Under the pieces are notes generated by a model. The model ran no database searches and was not told the DNA's origin. It saw only the letters and a program-made list of their open reading frames with translations. Shown here one piece after another: positions 28,351-38,741 of a stretch of DNA of 64,000 nt (the stretch's first letter is position 1; every line of letters starts with the position of its first letter). Both the position numbers and the translations under genes were made by a program. The stretch comes from Eubacteriales bacterium. Its GTDB lineage: Bacteria; Bacillota; Clostridia; Lachnospirales; Lachnospiraceae. The stretch lies in contig JAUNOK010000005.1 in the NCBI GenBank assembly GCA_030537195.1, positions 56,170 to 120,169 of the forward strand. Direction: 5' to 3'.

Positions 28351-28366
28351 CAATGAGATGTATAAC
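28338..28366 (+). promoter_or_regulatory. Sigma-A promoter of clpB, overlapping CIRCE
   Basis: A consensus TTGACA (28338-28343) and TATAAC (28361-28366) are 17 bp apart. The -35 lies within the right half of CIRCE. Confidence 0.9.
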
Positions 28367-28438
28367 ATCAATTGTAAGAGGAAAACAATAGATAAACAGT
28401 GAAGTTAAGGCTTCATTGTAACAGAAGGAGGTAATCGT

Positions 28439-31036
28439 ATGAACATTAATAAGTTTACACAGAAGTCTATTGAGGCTGTTAACCAGTGCGAGAAGATTGC
28501 CTACGATTATGGTAATCAGGAGATTGACCAGGAACATTTTCTGTACAGTCTCTTAACTATAGAGGATAGTCTTATCGCGAGCCTGATAGAGAAGATGGGA
28601 ATTGATAAGGACACATTTATAAAGAATATTGAGACTTTACTTAGCCAGAAGAATAAGGTTTCAGGAAATGTACAGCTTTATGTAAGCAATGATCTTAATA
28701 AGGTTTTGGTAAATGCTGAAGATGAAGCTAAGAGAATGGGTGATGCATATGTTTCTGTTGAGCATCTTATGCTTGCAATGATTGCAGCACCTAACAAGGG
28801 TATCAAGCAGCTTTTTAAGACATATGGAATTAACAGGGAATCATTCCTGTCAGCGCTTGCTACAGTAAGAGGCAACCAGAGTGTTACTTCAGATAATCCG
28901 GAAGCAACTTATGATACTCTTAGCAAATATGCTACAGACCTTGTAGAGAGAGCTAAGGACGGAAAGCTTGACCCGGTTATCGGCAGAGACAATGAAATCA
29001 GAAATGTAATAAGAATCCTTTCACGTAAGACTAAGAATAATCCGGTTCTTATTGGTGAGCCTGGTGTTGGTAAAACAGCAGTTGTTGAAGGACTTGCACA
29101 GAGAATTGTAAGGGGAGATGTTCCAGAAGGATTAAAGGATAAGAAACTTTTTGCACTGGATATGGGTGCACTTGTTGCAGGTGCAAAGTATCGTGGTGAA
29201 TTCGAGGAAAGACTTAAGGCTGTACTTGATGAGGTTAAGAAATCTGAAGGTCAGATAATCCTGTTTATTGATGAGATTCACACTATTGTCGGTGCAGGTA
29301 AGACAGAAGGTGCTATGGATGCAGGCAATATGTTAAAGCCAATGCTTGCACGTGGTGAACTTCATTGTATAGGTGCTACAACTCTTGATGAGCACAGAGA
29401 GTACATTGAGAAAGATCCGGCACTTGAAAGACGATTCCAGCCGGTTATGGTTGATGAACCTACAGTTGAGGATACTATCTCAATTCTTCGAGGTCTTAAG
29501 GACAGATATGAAGTGTTCCATGGAGTTAAGATTACAGATGGCGCACTTGTAAGTGCAGCTACTTTGTCAGACAGATACATTTCAGACAGATTCCTGCCAG
29601 ATAAGGCTATTGACCTTGTAGATGAAGCATGTGCAATGATTAAGACTGAACTTGATTCAATGCCTGCAGAACTTGATGAGAAGAGAAGAAAGATTATGCA
29701 GCTTGAGATTGAGGAGGCTGCCCTTAAGAAAGAGACAGATAACCTCAGTAAGGAAAGACTTGATGCATTACAGAAGGAATTATCAGAATTAAGGTCTGAT
29801 TTCAATATCCAGAAGGCTAAATGGGACAGCGAGAAATCTTCTGTTGATCAGGTAAGCAAGTTAAAGGAAGAAATTGACCAGATTAATACCCAGATAGCAC
29901 AGGCTAAGAGAGAATATGATCTTAATAAGGCAGCAGAGCTTCAGTATGGTAAGCTTCCACAGGCACAGAAGGCTTTGGAAGAAGCTGAGAAAAAGTCAAG
30001 TAACAGAGATATGAGTCTTGTTCATGAAAGTGTTACTGAGGAAGAGATTGCCAAGATTATATCAAGATGGACTGGTATTCCGGTAAACAAGTTAAGTGAG
30101 TCTGAGAGACAGAAAACTCTTAATCTTGATGAACAGCTCCACAAGAGAGTTATCGGTCAGGATGAAGGTGTTACTAAGGTAACAGAGGCAATTATAAGAT
30201 CTAAGGCTGGTATTAAAGATCCGACTAAGCCAATTGGTTCATTCCTGTTCTTAGGACCTACAGGTGTAGGTAAGACAGAGCTTGCAAAGGCACTGGCTGA
30301 GAGCCTGTTTGATGATGAATCTAATATAGTAAGACTTGATATGTCCGAGTACATGGAGAAATATTCAGTATCCAGACTTATCGGAGCGCCTCCAGGATAT
30401 GTAGGTTATGATGAAGGTGGACAGCTTACAGAAGCTGTAAGAAGAAAACCATATTCAGTTGTTCTTTTTGATGAGGTTGAGAAGGCACATCCAGATGTAT
30501 TTAATGTCCTCTTACAGGTACTTGATGATGGCCGTATCACTGATTCACAGGGAAGAACTGTGGATTTCAAGAACACTATAATCATAATGACAAGTAACAT
30601 TGGTTCTTCATATCTGCTTGAAGGTATCAACCCGGATGGCTCAATTAAGCCGGAGGCAGAGGAAGCTGTTATGGGTGATTTAAAGAATCATTTCAGACCT
30701 GAATTCCTTAACCGTCTTGATGAGATAATTATGTTCAAGCCTCTTACTAAGGACAATATCAGCAATATTATCAATCTTTTAGTTGCAGATGTTAACAAGA
30801 GACTTGCAGATAAGGAGCTTGAGATTGTTCTTACAGACGCAGCCAAGGATTTCATAGTTGAGAATGGATTTGACCCAATGTATGGTGCTAGACCACTTAA
30901 GAGATATGTCCAGAAGACAGTTGAGACACTGGCAGCCAAGTTAATACTGGCAGGCAATATCAATACAGGTGATGATATTGTTATTGACCTTGTAGATGGA
31001 AAGCTGACAGCCAGAGCCGCTGCAAGGCAGAAGTAA
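28439..31036 (+). CDS. clpB: ATP-dependent chaperone ClpB (Hsp100 disaggregase)
   Basis: ClpB hexamers extract and refold aggregated proteins together with DnaK. The 865-residue protein has the N domain (about 1-145), AAA1 with GEPGVGKTA at about 202-210, an intact coiled middle domain (about 400-525) that separates ClpB from ClpC/ClpA, AAA2 with GPTGVGKTE, and the C-terminal D2 small domain ([11 protein letters not shown]). GGAGG at 28427-28431 gives the start. It is controlled by CIRCE and ends at a strong terminator. No clp adaptor or dnaK is adjacent. Confidence 0.97.
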   Translation: MNINKFTQKSIEAVNQCEKIAYDYGNQEIDQEHFLYSLLTIEDSLIASLIEKMGIDKDTFIKNIETLLSQKNKVSGNVQLYVSNDLNKVLVNAEDEAKRMGDAYVSVEHLMLAMIAAPNKGIKQLFKTYGINRESFLSALATVRGNQSVTSDNPEATYDTLSKYATDLVERAKDGKLDPVIGRDNEIRNVIRILSRKTKNNPVLIGEPGVGKTAVVEGLAQRIVRGDVPEGLKDKKLFALDMGALVAGAKYRGEFEERLKAVLDEVKKSEGQIILFIDEIHTIVGAGKTEGAMDAGNMLKPMLARGELHCIGATTLDEHREYIEKDPALERRFQPVMVDEPTVEDTISILRGLKDRYEVFHGVKITDGALVSAATLSDRYISDRFLPDKAIDLVDEACAMIKTELDSMPAELDEKRRKIMQLEIEEAALKKETDNLSKERLDALQKELSELRSDFNIQKAKWDSEKSSVDQVSKLKEEIDQINTQIAQAKREYDLNKAAELQYGKLPQAQKALEEAEKKSSNRDMSLVHESVTEEEIAKIISRWTGIPVNKLSESERQKTLNLDEQLHKRVIGQDEGVTKVTEAIIRSKAGIKDPTKPIGSFLFLGPTGVGKTELAKALAESLFDDESNIVRLDMSEYMEKYSVSRLIGAPPGYVGYDEGGQLTEAVRRKPYSVVLFDEVEKAHPDVFNVLLQVLDDGRITDSQGRTVDFKNTIIIMTSNIGSSYLLEGINPDGSIKPEAEEAVMGDLKNHFRPEFLNRLDEIIMFKPLTKDNISNIINLLVADVNKRLADKELEIVLTDAAKDFIVENGFDPMYGARPLKRYVQKTVETLAAKLILAGNINTGDDIVIDLVDGKLTARAAARQK

Positions 31037-31071
31037 GCCAGGCAGATAATAATATAAAGAATTGATTATGG

Positions 31072-31118
31072 CAGGTGTAATGTGTAGAGAGAATCTATAC
31101 ATTACACCTGTTTTTATA
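31072..31118 (+). terminator. Intrinsic terminator after clpB
   Basis: A 17-bp stem, 31072-31088 with 31094-31110 (one G-U), loop GAGAA, followed by TTTTT. Confidence 0.93.
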
Positions 31119-31289
31119 TTAAACAAACTGGTTTCTTTCACTATTATATTCGTAATTAATTGTCTTTAACTTATCAGTTATCTCTTTCTCAGAAACCATA
31201 TAAGATTGGCACAGTTCCTCTAATGTATTGTAATTGTCACGAAGCTGTGTGTTTACAAAGCTTAAAAGCATAACAGGGTCTTTAGGCAT
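31119..31289 (-). CDS. DUF4250 small protein
   Basis: A 56-residue minus-strand ORF reads MPKDPVMLLSFVNTQLRD and continues through a leucine- and glutamate-rich helical stretch to ERNQFV. The opening PKDPVMLLSFVNTQLRD is the hallmark of DUF4250, a short Firmicutes family of unknown function. A strong AAGGAGGAT lies just upstream of the start (complement of about 31294-31302). It sits alone between clpB and ppdK, convergent to clpB. Its function is unknown; the size and ribosome site make it very likely to be translated. Confidence 0.88.
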   Translation of the reverse strand: MPKDPVMLLSFVNTQLRDNYNTLEELCQSYMVSEKEITDKLKTINYEYNSERNQFV

Positions 31290-31471
31290 AGAAAATCCTC
31301 CTTATTATTATGTGGTGGGAATGCGTAGCACTAATATCAGTGCGGACATGTTATTCTTATTAATATCCATATTGTCCTGTCCCAAACATCATGAATATTT
31401 TCCCATATTAAGCATATTCTGTAAATGTAAGGCTTGTATATAAAATTGTATTAAATTAAATACATTTAGGG

Positions 31472-31500
31472 TTGCACGAAAACGATTACTATGTTATAAT
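31472..31500 (+). promoter_or_regulatory. Predicted sigma-A promoter of ppdK
   Basis: TTGCAC (31472-31477) and TATAAT (31495-31500) with 17-bp spacing, 61 bp before the start codon. Confidence 0.75.
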
Positions 31501-31561
31501 TTTAACAAGCTAAGAAATGGACAACTTGAATAACTGAATATTAAACTATGGAGGTTTTGTT

Positions 31562-34192
31562 ATGGGTAAGAAATGGGTGTATTTATTCACAGAGGGTAAC
31601 GCAGATATGCGTGAGCTTCTCGGAGGTAAAGGTGCTAACCTTGCAGAGATGACTAATATCGGTCTTCCTGTACCACAGGGATTCACAATTACAACAGAAG
31701 CTTGTACCCAGTATTACGAGGATGGTAGAGAGATCAATGATGAGATCATGGGACAGATTAACGAACATATCGAGAAGATGGAACAGATTACAGGCAAGAA
31801 GTTTGGAGATATGGAGAATCCGCTTTTAGTTTCTGTTCGTTCTGGAGCGAGAGCTTCAATGCCAGGTATGATGGATACAATCCTTAATCTTGGACTTAAT
31901 GAGGATGTTGTTAATGTTATTGCACAGAAGTCTGGTAATCCAAGATGGGCATGGGACTGCTACAGAAGATTCATTCAGATGTATTCAGATGTTGTTATGG
32001 AAGTTGGTAAGAAATATTTCGAAGAGCTTATCGATAAGATGAAGGATGAGAGAGGGGTTAAGCTTGATGTAGAGCTTACAGCAGATGATCTTAAGGAACT
32101 TGCAACACAGTTTAAGGCTGAATATAAGTCTAAGATTGGCAAGGATTTCCCAGATGACCCTAAGGAACAGTTATATGGAGCTATTAAGGCTGTATTCCGT
32201 TCATGGGACAATCCAAGAGCTAATGTATACAGAAGAGATAATGATATTCCTTATTCTTGGGGAACAGCAGTTAATGTACAGTCTATGGCGTTTGGTAATA
32301 TGGGAGATGACTGTGGAACTGGTGTTGCATTTACAAGAGATCCTGCAACAGGAGCTAAGGGACTTTTTGGAGAATTCCTTACTAATGCACAGGGCGAAGA
32401 TGTTGTTGCCGGTGTAAGAACTCCAATGCATATTCAGGAGATGAGTGAAAAGTTCCCAGAAGCATTTGAACAGTTCAAGAAGGTGTGTGCAACTCTGGAA
32501 GAGCATTACAGAGATATGCAGGATATGGAATTCACAGTTGAGCATGGAAAGTTATTCATGTTACAGACCCGTAATGGTAAGAGAACAGCACAGGCAGCAT
32601 TAAAGATTGCATGTGACCTTGTAGATGAGGGCATGAGAACAGAGAAGGAAGCAGTTGCAATGATTGATCCTCGTAATCTTGATACACTTCTTCATCCACA
32701 GTTTGATGCAGCTGCACTTAAGGCTGCAACTCCTGCAGGAAGAGGACTTGGAGCATCTCCAGGTGCTGCATGTGGTAAGATTGTATTCTCAGCAGAGGAT
32801 GCAGAAGAATGGAATGCAAGAGGAGAGAAAGTTGTTCTTGTAAGACTTGAAACATCACCAGAAGATATTACAGGTATGAAGGCTTCACAGGGTATTCTTA
32901 CTGTAAGAGGCGGTATGACAAGCCATGCAGCCGTTGTTGCAAGAGGAATGGGAACATGCTGTGTATCTGGATGTGGTGATATTGCAATGGATGAAGCTAA
33001 TAAGAAGTTCACACTTGCAGGCAAGGAATACCATGAAGGAGATTATATCTCAATTGATGGTACAACTGGTAATATATATGACGGACAGATTCCTACAGTT
33101 GATGCCAAGATTGCAGGAGAGTTCGGAAGAGTTATGGAGTGGGCAGATAAGTACAGAAAGTTAAAAGTACGTACTAATGCAGATACTCCTAAGGACGCCA
33201 AGAAGGCAAGAGAGCTTGGTGCAGAAGGTATCGGACTTTGCCGTACTGAGCATATGTTCTTTGAAGAGGACAGAATTGCAGCATTCAGAGAAATGATATG
33301 TTCTGATACTGTAGAAGAAAGAGAAGCAGCACTTGATAAGATTCTGCCATATCAGCAGGGCGATTTTGAAGCACTTTACGAGGCACTTGAAGGTAATCCG
33401 GTAACTATCAGATTCCTTGATCCACCTCTTCATGAATTCGTTCCTACAGAGGAAGAAGATATTAAGAAGTTAGCTGATGCACAGGGCAAGTCAGTAGAGA
33501 CTATTAAGAATATTATTGCGAGTCTGCATGAGTTCAATCCAATGATGGGACACAGAGGATGCCGTCTTGCAGTAACATATCCAGAGATTGCCAAGATGCA
33601 GACAAGAGCTGTTATCAGAGCTGCAATCAATGTTAAGAAGGCACATCCTGACTGGAATGTTAAGCCTGAGATTATGATTCCTCTTATCTGTGAGGTTAAA
33701 GAATTAAAGTATGTAAAGAAGACTGTTGTTGAAACAGCAGATGAGGAGATTAAGGCAGCAGGAATCGACCTTGAATATGAGGTTGGTACAATGATTGAGA
33801 TTCCAAGAGCTGCACTTACTGCTGATGAGATTGCCAAGGAAGCTGATTTCTTCTGCTTCGGTACTAATGACCTTACACAGATGACATTTGGTTTCTCAAG
33901 AGATGATGCAGGCAAGTTCCTTAATGCATACTATGAATCTAAGATATTTGAGAATGATCCATTTGCAAAGCTTGACCAGAATGGTGTAGGTAAGCTTATG
34001 GAGATGACAATAAAACTTGGAAGACCGGTTAATCCGAATCTTCATATAGGTATCTGCGGAGAGCATGGTGGAGATCCTTCATCAGTTGCATTCTGCCACA
34101 AGATTGGTCTTGATTATGTGAGCTGCTCACCATTCAGAGTACCTATTGCAAGACTTGCTGCAGCACAGGCTGCAATTGCGGAAGAGAAATAA
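31562..34192 (+). CDS. ppdK: Pyruvate, phosphate dikinase
   Basis: PPDK interconverts pyruvate, ATP and phosphate with PEP, AMP and PPi. In anaerobes it often runs in the glycolytic or gluconeogenic PPi-linked direction. The 876-residue protein has the ATP-grasp N-terminal part (LGGKGANLAEM, SVRSGARASMPGMMDT), the swivel phosphohistidine motif GGMTSHAAVVARGMGTCCV near residue 455, and the PEP domain with CFGTNDLTQMT and CGEHGGDP. GGAGG at 31550-31554 starts it. It is a single-gene unit with its own promoter and a downstream hairpin. Confidence 0.97.
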   Translation: MGKKWVYLFTEGNADMRELLGGKGANLAEMTNIGLPVPQGFTITTEACTQYYEDGREINDEIMGQINEHIEKMEQITGKKFGDMENPLLVSVRSGARASMPGMMDTILNLGLNEDVVNVIAQKSGNPRWAWDCYRRFIQMYSDVVMEVGKKYFEELIDKMKDERGVKLDVELTADDLKELATQFKAEYKSKIGKDFPDDPKEQLYGAIKAVFRSWDNPRANVYRRDNDIPYSWGTAVNVQSMAFGNMGDDCGTGVAFTRDPATGAKGLFGEFLTNAQGEDVVAGVRTPMHIQEMSEKFPEAFEQFKKVCATLEEHYRDMQDMEFTVEHGKLFMLQTRNGKRTAQAALKIACDLVDEGMRTEKEAVAMIDPRNLDTLLHPQFDAAALKAATPAGRGLGASPGAACGKIVFSAEDAEEWNARGEKVVLVRLETSPEDITGMKASQGILTVRGGMTSHAAVVARGMGTCCVSGCGDIAMDEANKKFTLAGKEYHEGDYISIDGTTGNIYDGQIPTVDAKIAGEFGRVMEWADKYRKLKVRTNADTPKDAKKARELGAEGIGLCRTEHMFFEEDRIAAFREMICSDTVEEREAALDKILPYQQGDFEALYEALEGNPVTIRFLDPPLHEFVPTEEEDIKKLADAQGKSVETIKNIIASLHEFNPMMGHRGCRLAVTYPEIAKMQTRAVIRAAINVKKAHPDWNVKPEIMIPLICEVKELKYVKKTVVETADEEIKAAGIDLEYEVGTMIEIPRAALTADEIAKEADFFCFGTNDLTQMTFGFSRDDAGKFLNAYYESKIFENDPFAKLDQNGVGKLMEMTIKLGRPVNPNLHIGICGEHGGDPSSVAFCHKIGLDYVSCSPFRVPIARLAAAQAAIAEEK

Positions 34193-34220
34193 TCCAATTT
34201 CTGACCATAACACGAGTTTT

Positions 34221-34252
34221 GGGGCATGGAAGGCGAAAGCTTTTCATGCCCC
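34221..34252 (+). terminator. Hairpin after ppdK, weak tail
   Basis: GGGGCATGGAAGGC (34221-34234) pairs with GCTTTTCATGCCCC (34239-34252) through G-U pairs around a GAAA tetraloop. The tail GAAATGTTT is a poor T tract, so it may stabilise the mRNA end rather than terminate efficiently. Confidence 0.6.
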
Positions 34253-34280
34253 GAAATGTTTAAAAAGGAATAATTTCTCA

Positions 34281-34309
34281 TTGCCCTAAATCCTAATATG
34301 TTCTATAAT
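34281..34309 (+). promoter_or_regulatory. Predicted sigma-A promoter of uraA-upp
   Basis: TTGCCC (34281-34286) and perfect TATAAT (34304-34309), 17-bp spacing. The leader is only about 25 nt, so it leaves no room for a PyrR attenuator. Confidence 0.75.
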
Positions 34310-34341
34310 AATATGAAAATATAAATCGATTGGAGCGTATT

Positions 34342-35769
34342 ATGGAACAAAAGAAAATGGAACCTATTCGCGATGCCAGAAAACTTGGTAAAGCGAAGAT
34401 GCTGATTCTTGGTATTCAGCATATGTTTGCCATGTTTGGCGCAACCATCCTTGTACCTATTCTGGTATCAGGATATTTTCAGGCTGCCTGCGGTGAGGAA
34501 CTTACCAGAGGTCTGTCTGTATCAGTAACACTTTTCTGTGCAGGTTTTGGTACATTGATATTCCATCTGTGTACTAAGTTCAAAGTACCTGCATTCTTAG
34601 GATCTTCCTTTGCATTTCTTGGAGGATTCTACACAGTAGCTAATCTTGACAGCGGCATGTATGCTGGCATGTCAGCTAATGATAAGGCTGCTTATGCATG
34701 CGGTGGTATATTCGTAGCTGGAATGCTTTACTTCGTACTTGCACTTATAATCAAGCTTGTTGGAGTTAACAGAGTTATGAAATTCCTTCCACCTGTAGTT
34801 ACAGGACCTATCATTATCTGTATCGGTCTTTCACTTGCAGGTTCAGCTATTTCAAATGCTTCAACTAACTGGTTACTTGCATTTGTTGCACTTGCTGTAA
34901 TTATTATATTCAATATATGGGGCAAGGGACTTTTCAAGATTATTCCTATTCTTATGGGTGTAGTAATTTCGTATGTATTTGCACTTATTCTTAATGCATG
35001 CGGAGTACATAATCCTGATGGTTCAGCAATACTTAATTTCTCATCAATTGCTTCTGCTTCATGGGTTGGAATTCCAAAGTTCCAGTTTATGAAATTTGAT
35101 GTAACAGCAATCCTTGTAATGGCACCTATTGCTATTGCAACAATGATGGAGCATATCGGAGATATGTCAGCTATTTCAGCTACAGTTGAAGAAAACTATT
35201 TAGCAGATCCAGGACTTCACAGAACACTTATCGGTGATGGTGTTGCTACAGCATTTGCGGGAGCAATCGGTGGACCAGCTAATACTACATATGGTGAGAA
35301 CACAGGAGTTCTCGAGCTTTCTAAGGTATATGACCCAAGAGTAATCAGAATTGCAGCAGTATTTGCAATTATACTTTCATTCATACCTAAGTTCTCATCA
35401 GTTATATCAACTATGCCAACAGCAATTATCGGTGGTGTATCATTCATGCTTTATGGTATGATTTCAGCTATCGGTGTAAGAAATGTTGTTGAGAACAAGG
35501 TTGACCTTACTAAGTCAAGAAACCTTATTATTGCAGGTGTTATATTCGTATGTGGTTTAGGTTTCGGTGACGGACTTACATTCACAATCGGTGGAACATC
35601 TATAACACTTACAGCACTTGCAATTGCTGCTATTGCAGGTATTCTTCTTAACGCTATATTACCTGGTAATGATTATGAATTTGGTAAGAATCCAGCAGGT
35701 GACAGCAGCCGTGGAGTATATGTTATGAACACAGACTCTGAAAAAGAAGAATCAGAAGATGATAAGTAA
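34342..35769 (+). CDS. uraA: Uracil permease (UraA-type nucleobase transporter)
   Basis: This 475-residue NCS2-family membrane protein has a typical start ([20 protein letters not shown]), about 12-14 hydrophobic segments, and the substrate-site blocks [12 protein letters not shown] and [15 protein letters not shown]. Those blocks point to uracil rather than xanthine. The ATG at 34342 follows TGGAG at 34331-34335. It is followed by upp, so uptake and phosphoribosylation of uracil form one salvage unit. Residues around [11 protein letters not shown] are intact. Confidence 0.94.
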   Translation: MEQKKMEPIRDARKLGKAKMLILGIQHMFAMFGATILVPILVSGYFQAACGEELTRGLSVSVTLFCAGFGTLIFHLCTKFKVPAFLGSSFAFLGGFYTVANLDSGMYAGMSANDKAAYACGGIFVAGMLYFVLALIIKLVGVNRVMKFLPPVVTGPIIICIGLSLAGSAISNASTNWLLAFVALAVIIIFNIWGKGLFKIIPILMGVVISYVFALILNACGVHNPDGSAILNFSSIASASWVGIPKFQFMKFDVTAILVMAPIAIATMMEHIGDMSAISATVEENYLADPGLHRTLIGDGVATAFAGAIGGPANTTYGENTGVLELSKVYDPRVIRIAAVFAIILSFIPKFSSVISTMPTAIIGGVSFMLYGMISAIGVRNVVENKVDLTKSRNLIIAGVIFVCGLGFGDGLTFTIGGTSITLTALAIAAIAGILLNAILPGNDYEFGKNPAGDSSRGVYVMNTDSEKEESEDDK

Positions 35770-35798
35770 TTAACAATAAAATTTGGAGGTACTTAATA

Positions 35799-36446
35799 AT
35801 GATGGATTTTGAGAATGAGAAGAATGTAACTATATTTAAACATCCACTTATCCAGCATAAGATTTCAATTCTTAGAGATAAGAAAACAGGAACTAATGAA
35901 TTCAGAAAGCTTGTAGAAGAGATAGCAATGCTTGAAGGTTTTGAAGCTTTATCGGATCTTCCAACAGAAGATGTTGAGATTGAGACACCTATCGAGACTT
36001 GTATGACTCCTATGATTTCAGGACGTAAGCTTGCAATCGTTCCTATCTTAAGAGCAGGACTTGGTATGGTTCCAGGTGTTCTTTCACTTGTACCAACAGC
36101 TAAGGTTGGTCATATCGGAATGTACCGTAATGAAGAGACACATGAGCCAGTACCATATTACTGCAAGCTTCCTAATCCAATTGAGGAAAGAACAATTGTT
36201 GTAACAGATCCAATGCTTGCAACAGGTGGTTCAGCAGTAGATGCTATTGACCAGATTAAGAAGGTTGGTGGAAAGCAGATTAAGTTTATGTGCATCATTG
36301 CAGCTCCAGAGGGAGTTGAAAGACTTCATAAGGCACACCCTGATGTCCAGATATATGTAGGACATCTTGACAGAGAACTTAATGCTGATGCATACATCTG
36401 CCCAGGACTTGGTGATGCCGGAGACAGAATCTTCGGAACTAAGTAA
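35799..36446 (+). CDS. upp: Uracil phosphoribosyltransferase
   Basis: Upp makes UMP from uracil and PRPP. The 215-residue protein has the PRPP-binding [16 protein letters not shown], the uracil-binding end [18 protein letters not shown] and the regular family length. Two adjacent ATGs (35799 and 35802) follow GGAGG at 35785-35789; the first has better spacing. It is cotranscribed with uraA and ends at a compact GC-rich terminator. Confidence 0.96.
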   Translation: MMDFENEKNVTIFKHPLIQHKISILRDKKTGTNEFRKLVEEIAMLEGFEALSDLPTEDVEIETPIETCMTPMISGRKLAIVPILRAGLGMVPGVLSLVPTAKVGHIGMYRNEETHEPVPYYCKLPNPIEERTIVVTDPMLATGGSAVDAIDQIKKVGGKQIKFMCIIAAPEGVERLHKAHPDVQIYVGHLDRELNADAYICPGLGDAGDRIFGTK

Positions 36447-36499
36447 TTGCAGTATGTCAGCAGATTATTCTTATTAAGAGTGATGACAGTATATTAATG

Positions 36500-36523
36500 C
36501 GGCTCCCATCGGGAGCCGTTTTT
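36500..36523 (+). terminator. Intrinsic terminator after upp
   Basis: CGGCTCCC (36500-36507) pairs with GGGAGCCG (36511-36518) around ATC, followed by TTTTT. Confidence 0.93.
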
Positions 36524-36555
36524 GTAACTTATATTATTGAATTAAGGAGAGATAG

Positions 36556-37863
36556 ATGAGCAGAGCGGAGAATAGAAAGAGTTTTTCTAAATATGTATCA
36601 CAGAATATCCTTGGAATGATAGGATTTTCATGCTATGTTCTTGCTGACTCATATTTTATATCTGTTGCAAGAGGAGCAGACGGACTTACAGCACTAAATC
36701 TTGTTATGCCGTTATACAGCATAATATTCTCAATTGGCGAGATGATTGGTGTAGGTTCGGCTATCAGATATGCAATTGGAAAGATTAAGAAAGATTCAGA
36801 TGCTGACAGATATTTCTGGAATGCCTTGATATGGTGCATTATGTTAAGCTTAATATTTGTTCTTGCAGGTATATTCTTTTCGGCAGATATTATGAGGATT
36901 CTTGGAGCTGATGAACACATTGTATCTGTTGGTAATAATTACACTAAGATATTCATGTGTTTTGCACCGATGTTTATGTGTAATTATGTAACCAATGCAT
37001 TTGTAAGAAATGACGGCGCACCGGGAATTGCCATGAGTGCAACGCTTTTCAGCAGCCTGTTTAATATAGTATTTGATTATATTCTTATGTTCCCTATGAA
37101 ACTGGGGATGGAAGGTGCGGCGCTGGCAACTGCGCTTTCGCCTATTATAGGCATGGGAATATGCTGCATACACTTTTTCTCTAAGAAAAGCAGCGTTAAG
37201 CTTGTTGTGTGCAGACCATCAGTAAAGAAACTTGTGGCAGGAAGCCAGCTTGGTGTATCAGCATTTGTAGGAGAGATGTCATCTGCAGTTATCACACTTG
37301 CTTTTAATTTTGTAATTCTTAAGCTGACTGGTAATGTAGGAGTTGCAGCATATGGTGTTGTGGCGAATATTGCAATTGTTACGACGGCAGTATTTAATGG
37401 TGTTGCACAGGGAAGCCAGCCACTTATAAGCAATTGCTTCGGCAAGGGTGACAAAGAAGGATGCATGCAGTTAAAACGTATGGGATATATAACAGCATTT
37501 GCGCTTGCTGCAATTATGTATAGTGTACTGTTTATATTTGCGGGGCAGTTTGTTGCTGTATTTAACAGTGAAGGTTCAGAAATGTTAAGGCTTTACGCAA
37601 CAGATGGCGTCAGGTTGTACTTTATAGGAATATTCTTTGCCGGAATCAATATTGTTGGCGGTGGTGCATTCAGTGCAACAGAAGATGCAGTTAAGGCAGC
37701 GGTTGTTTCTGTGGCAAGAGGATTCGTTCTTATAGTAGGGGCAGTTTTTGTTATGTCAGCACTTTTTGGCATGACAGGAGTGTGGCTTGCTTATGCTGTT
37801 GCTGAGGGGATAACAACATTAATAATGCTTGTTATGATGCTTAGTGAGAAAAAGATGGCATAA
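36556..37863 (+). CDS. MATE family efflux transporter
   Basis: This 435-residue protein has about 12 hydrophobic segments arranged as two MATE halves. Landmarks are FSCYVLADSYFISVARGADGL in TM1, NAFVRNDGAPGIAMSATLFSSLFN, and GVAQGSQPLISNCFGKG in the second half. It should export drugs or metabolites using ion gradients. AAGGAGAG at 36544-36551 is the ribosome site. It is a single gene behind the upp terminator. The substrate cannot be read from sequence. Confidence 0.92.
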   Translation: MSRAENRKSFSKYVSQNILGMIGFSCYVLADSYFISVARGADGLTALNLVMPLYSIIFSIGEMIGVGSAIRYAIGKIKKDSDADRYFWNALIWCIMLSLIFVLAGIFFSADIMRILGADEHIVSVGNNYTKIFMCFAPMFMCNYVTNAFVRNDGAPGIAMSATLFSSLFNIVFDYILMFPMKLGMEGAALATALSPIIGMGICCIHFFSKKSSVKLVVCRPSVKKLVAGSQLGVSAFVGEMSSAVITLAFNFVILKLTGNVGVAAYGVVANIAIVTTAVFNGVAQGSQPLISNCFGKGDKEGCMQLKRMGYITAFALAAIMYSVLFIFAGQFVAVFNSEGSEMLRLYATDGVRLYFIGIFFAGINIVGGGAFSATEDAVKAAVVSVARGFVLIVGAVFVMSALFGMTGVWLAYAVAEGITTLIMLVMMLSEKKMA

Positions 37864-37900
37864 AGTATTGATAAAAGTACACAGATTATAAAACATTTCA

Positions 37901-37929
37901 TTGTTGTTTTGCTATAAATGTGATAAAAT
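37901..37929 (+). promoter_or_regulatory. Predicted sigma-A promoter of eda
   Basis: TTGTTG (37901-37906) and TAAAAT (37924-37929) with 17-bp spacing, 58 bp before the start codon. Confidence 0.6.
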
Positions 37930-37986
37930 ATTTGCGGACAAAATTATCCTCGGAATTGGGGAAATATGAAAGGAGTCTATATAATT

Positions 37987-38625
37987 ATGAGCAATATCGC
38001 AGACAAATTTGAAGAGCTTGGAGTAATTCCAGTAGTAGTATTGAATGATGCTAAAGATGCACTTCCATTAGCTAAGGCTTTAGTTGAGGGTGGTCTTCCA
38101 TGTGCAGAGGTTACATTCCGTACAGCAGCAGCTGAGGAATCTATCCGTCTTATGCACGAAGCATATCCAGATATGGTACTTGCAGCAGGTACAGTACTTA
38201 CAACAGAGCAGGTTGACAGAGCAGTAGCAGCTGGTGCTTCAGTTATCGTAAGCCCAGGATTCGATCCAGAAATCGTTGATTACTGTATCTCTAAGAACAT
38301 TCCTGTTATGCCAGGTATCGTTACACCTTCAGAACTTGCACAGGCTGTTAAGAGAGGCCTTACAAGAGTTAAATTCTTCCCAGCTACAGCTGCAGGCGGA
38401 ATCAAGATGATCAAGGCTATGTGCGCAGCTTACACTAATGTAAGAATCATGCCTACAGGTGGTATCAACACAGCTAACCTTGAGGAATTCTTATCATGCG
38501 ATAAGATCTTCTGCTGTGGTGGATCATGGATGGTTAAGGGTGATATGATTAAGGCTGGCGAGTTTGACAAGATTAAGGATATGACAGCAGAGGCTGTTGC
38601 TCTTGTTAAGAAGATCCGTGGCTAA
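37987..38625 (+). CDS. eda: KDPG/KHG aldolase
   Basis: This aldolase splits 2-keto-3-deoxy-6-phosphogluconate into pyruvate and glyceraldehyde-3-phosphate, the last step of galacturonate and pectin-product catabolism. The 212-residue protein has IPVVVLNDAKDALPLAKAL, the catalytic Glu of AEVTFRT, the Schiff-base Lys in RVKFFPA, and GGINTANLEEFL. AAAGGAG at 37969-37975 points to the ATG at 37987; the ATG at 37966 overlaps that site. It has its own promoter and terminator. No KDG kinase is in the window. Confidence 0.95.
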   Translation: MSNIADKFEELGVIPVVVLNDAKDALPLAKALVEGGLPCAEVTFRTAAAEESIRLMHEAYPDMVLAAGTVLTTEQVDRAVAAGASVIVSPGFDPEIVDYCISKNIPVMPGIVTPSELAQAVKRGLTRVKFFPATAAGGIKMIKAMCAAYTNVRIMPTGGINTANLEEFLSCDKIFCCGGSWMVKGDMIKAGEFDKIKDMTAEAVALVKKIRG

Positions 38626-38675
38626 TTATCAGTGAATAATCTTTAGTGATTAACCGTTAATATCACAATACATAT

Positions 38676-38714
38676 AAACCCCGTATTCTGTTTTACAGGA
38701 TACGGGGTTTTTGT
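38676..38714. terminator. Terminator between eda and the aminotransferase gene
   Basis: AAACCCCGTATTCTG (38676-38690) pairs with CAGGATACGGGGTTT (38696-38710), one G-U, then T residues. The flanking genes converge and an A-rich left arm suggests two-way use. Confidence 0.92.
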
Positions 38715-38741
38715 ACGCATATTATTATGTGTTTTATTGAA

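Noticed and set aside
31234..31443. 69-residue plus-strand ORF
   Set aside because: It lies largely opposite the DUF4250 gene and into the ppdK upstream region, has no good ribosome site and shows no family pattern.
34192..34341. PyrR-type attenuator before uraA
   Set aside because: The leader after the promoter is only about 25 nt; the hairpin at 34221-34252 lies upstream of the promoter and belongs to ppdK.
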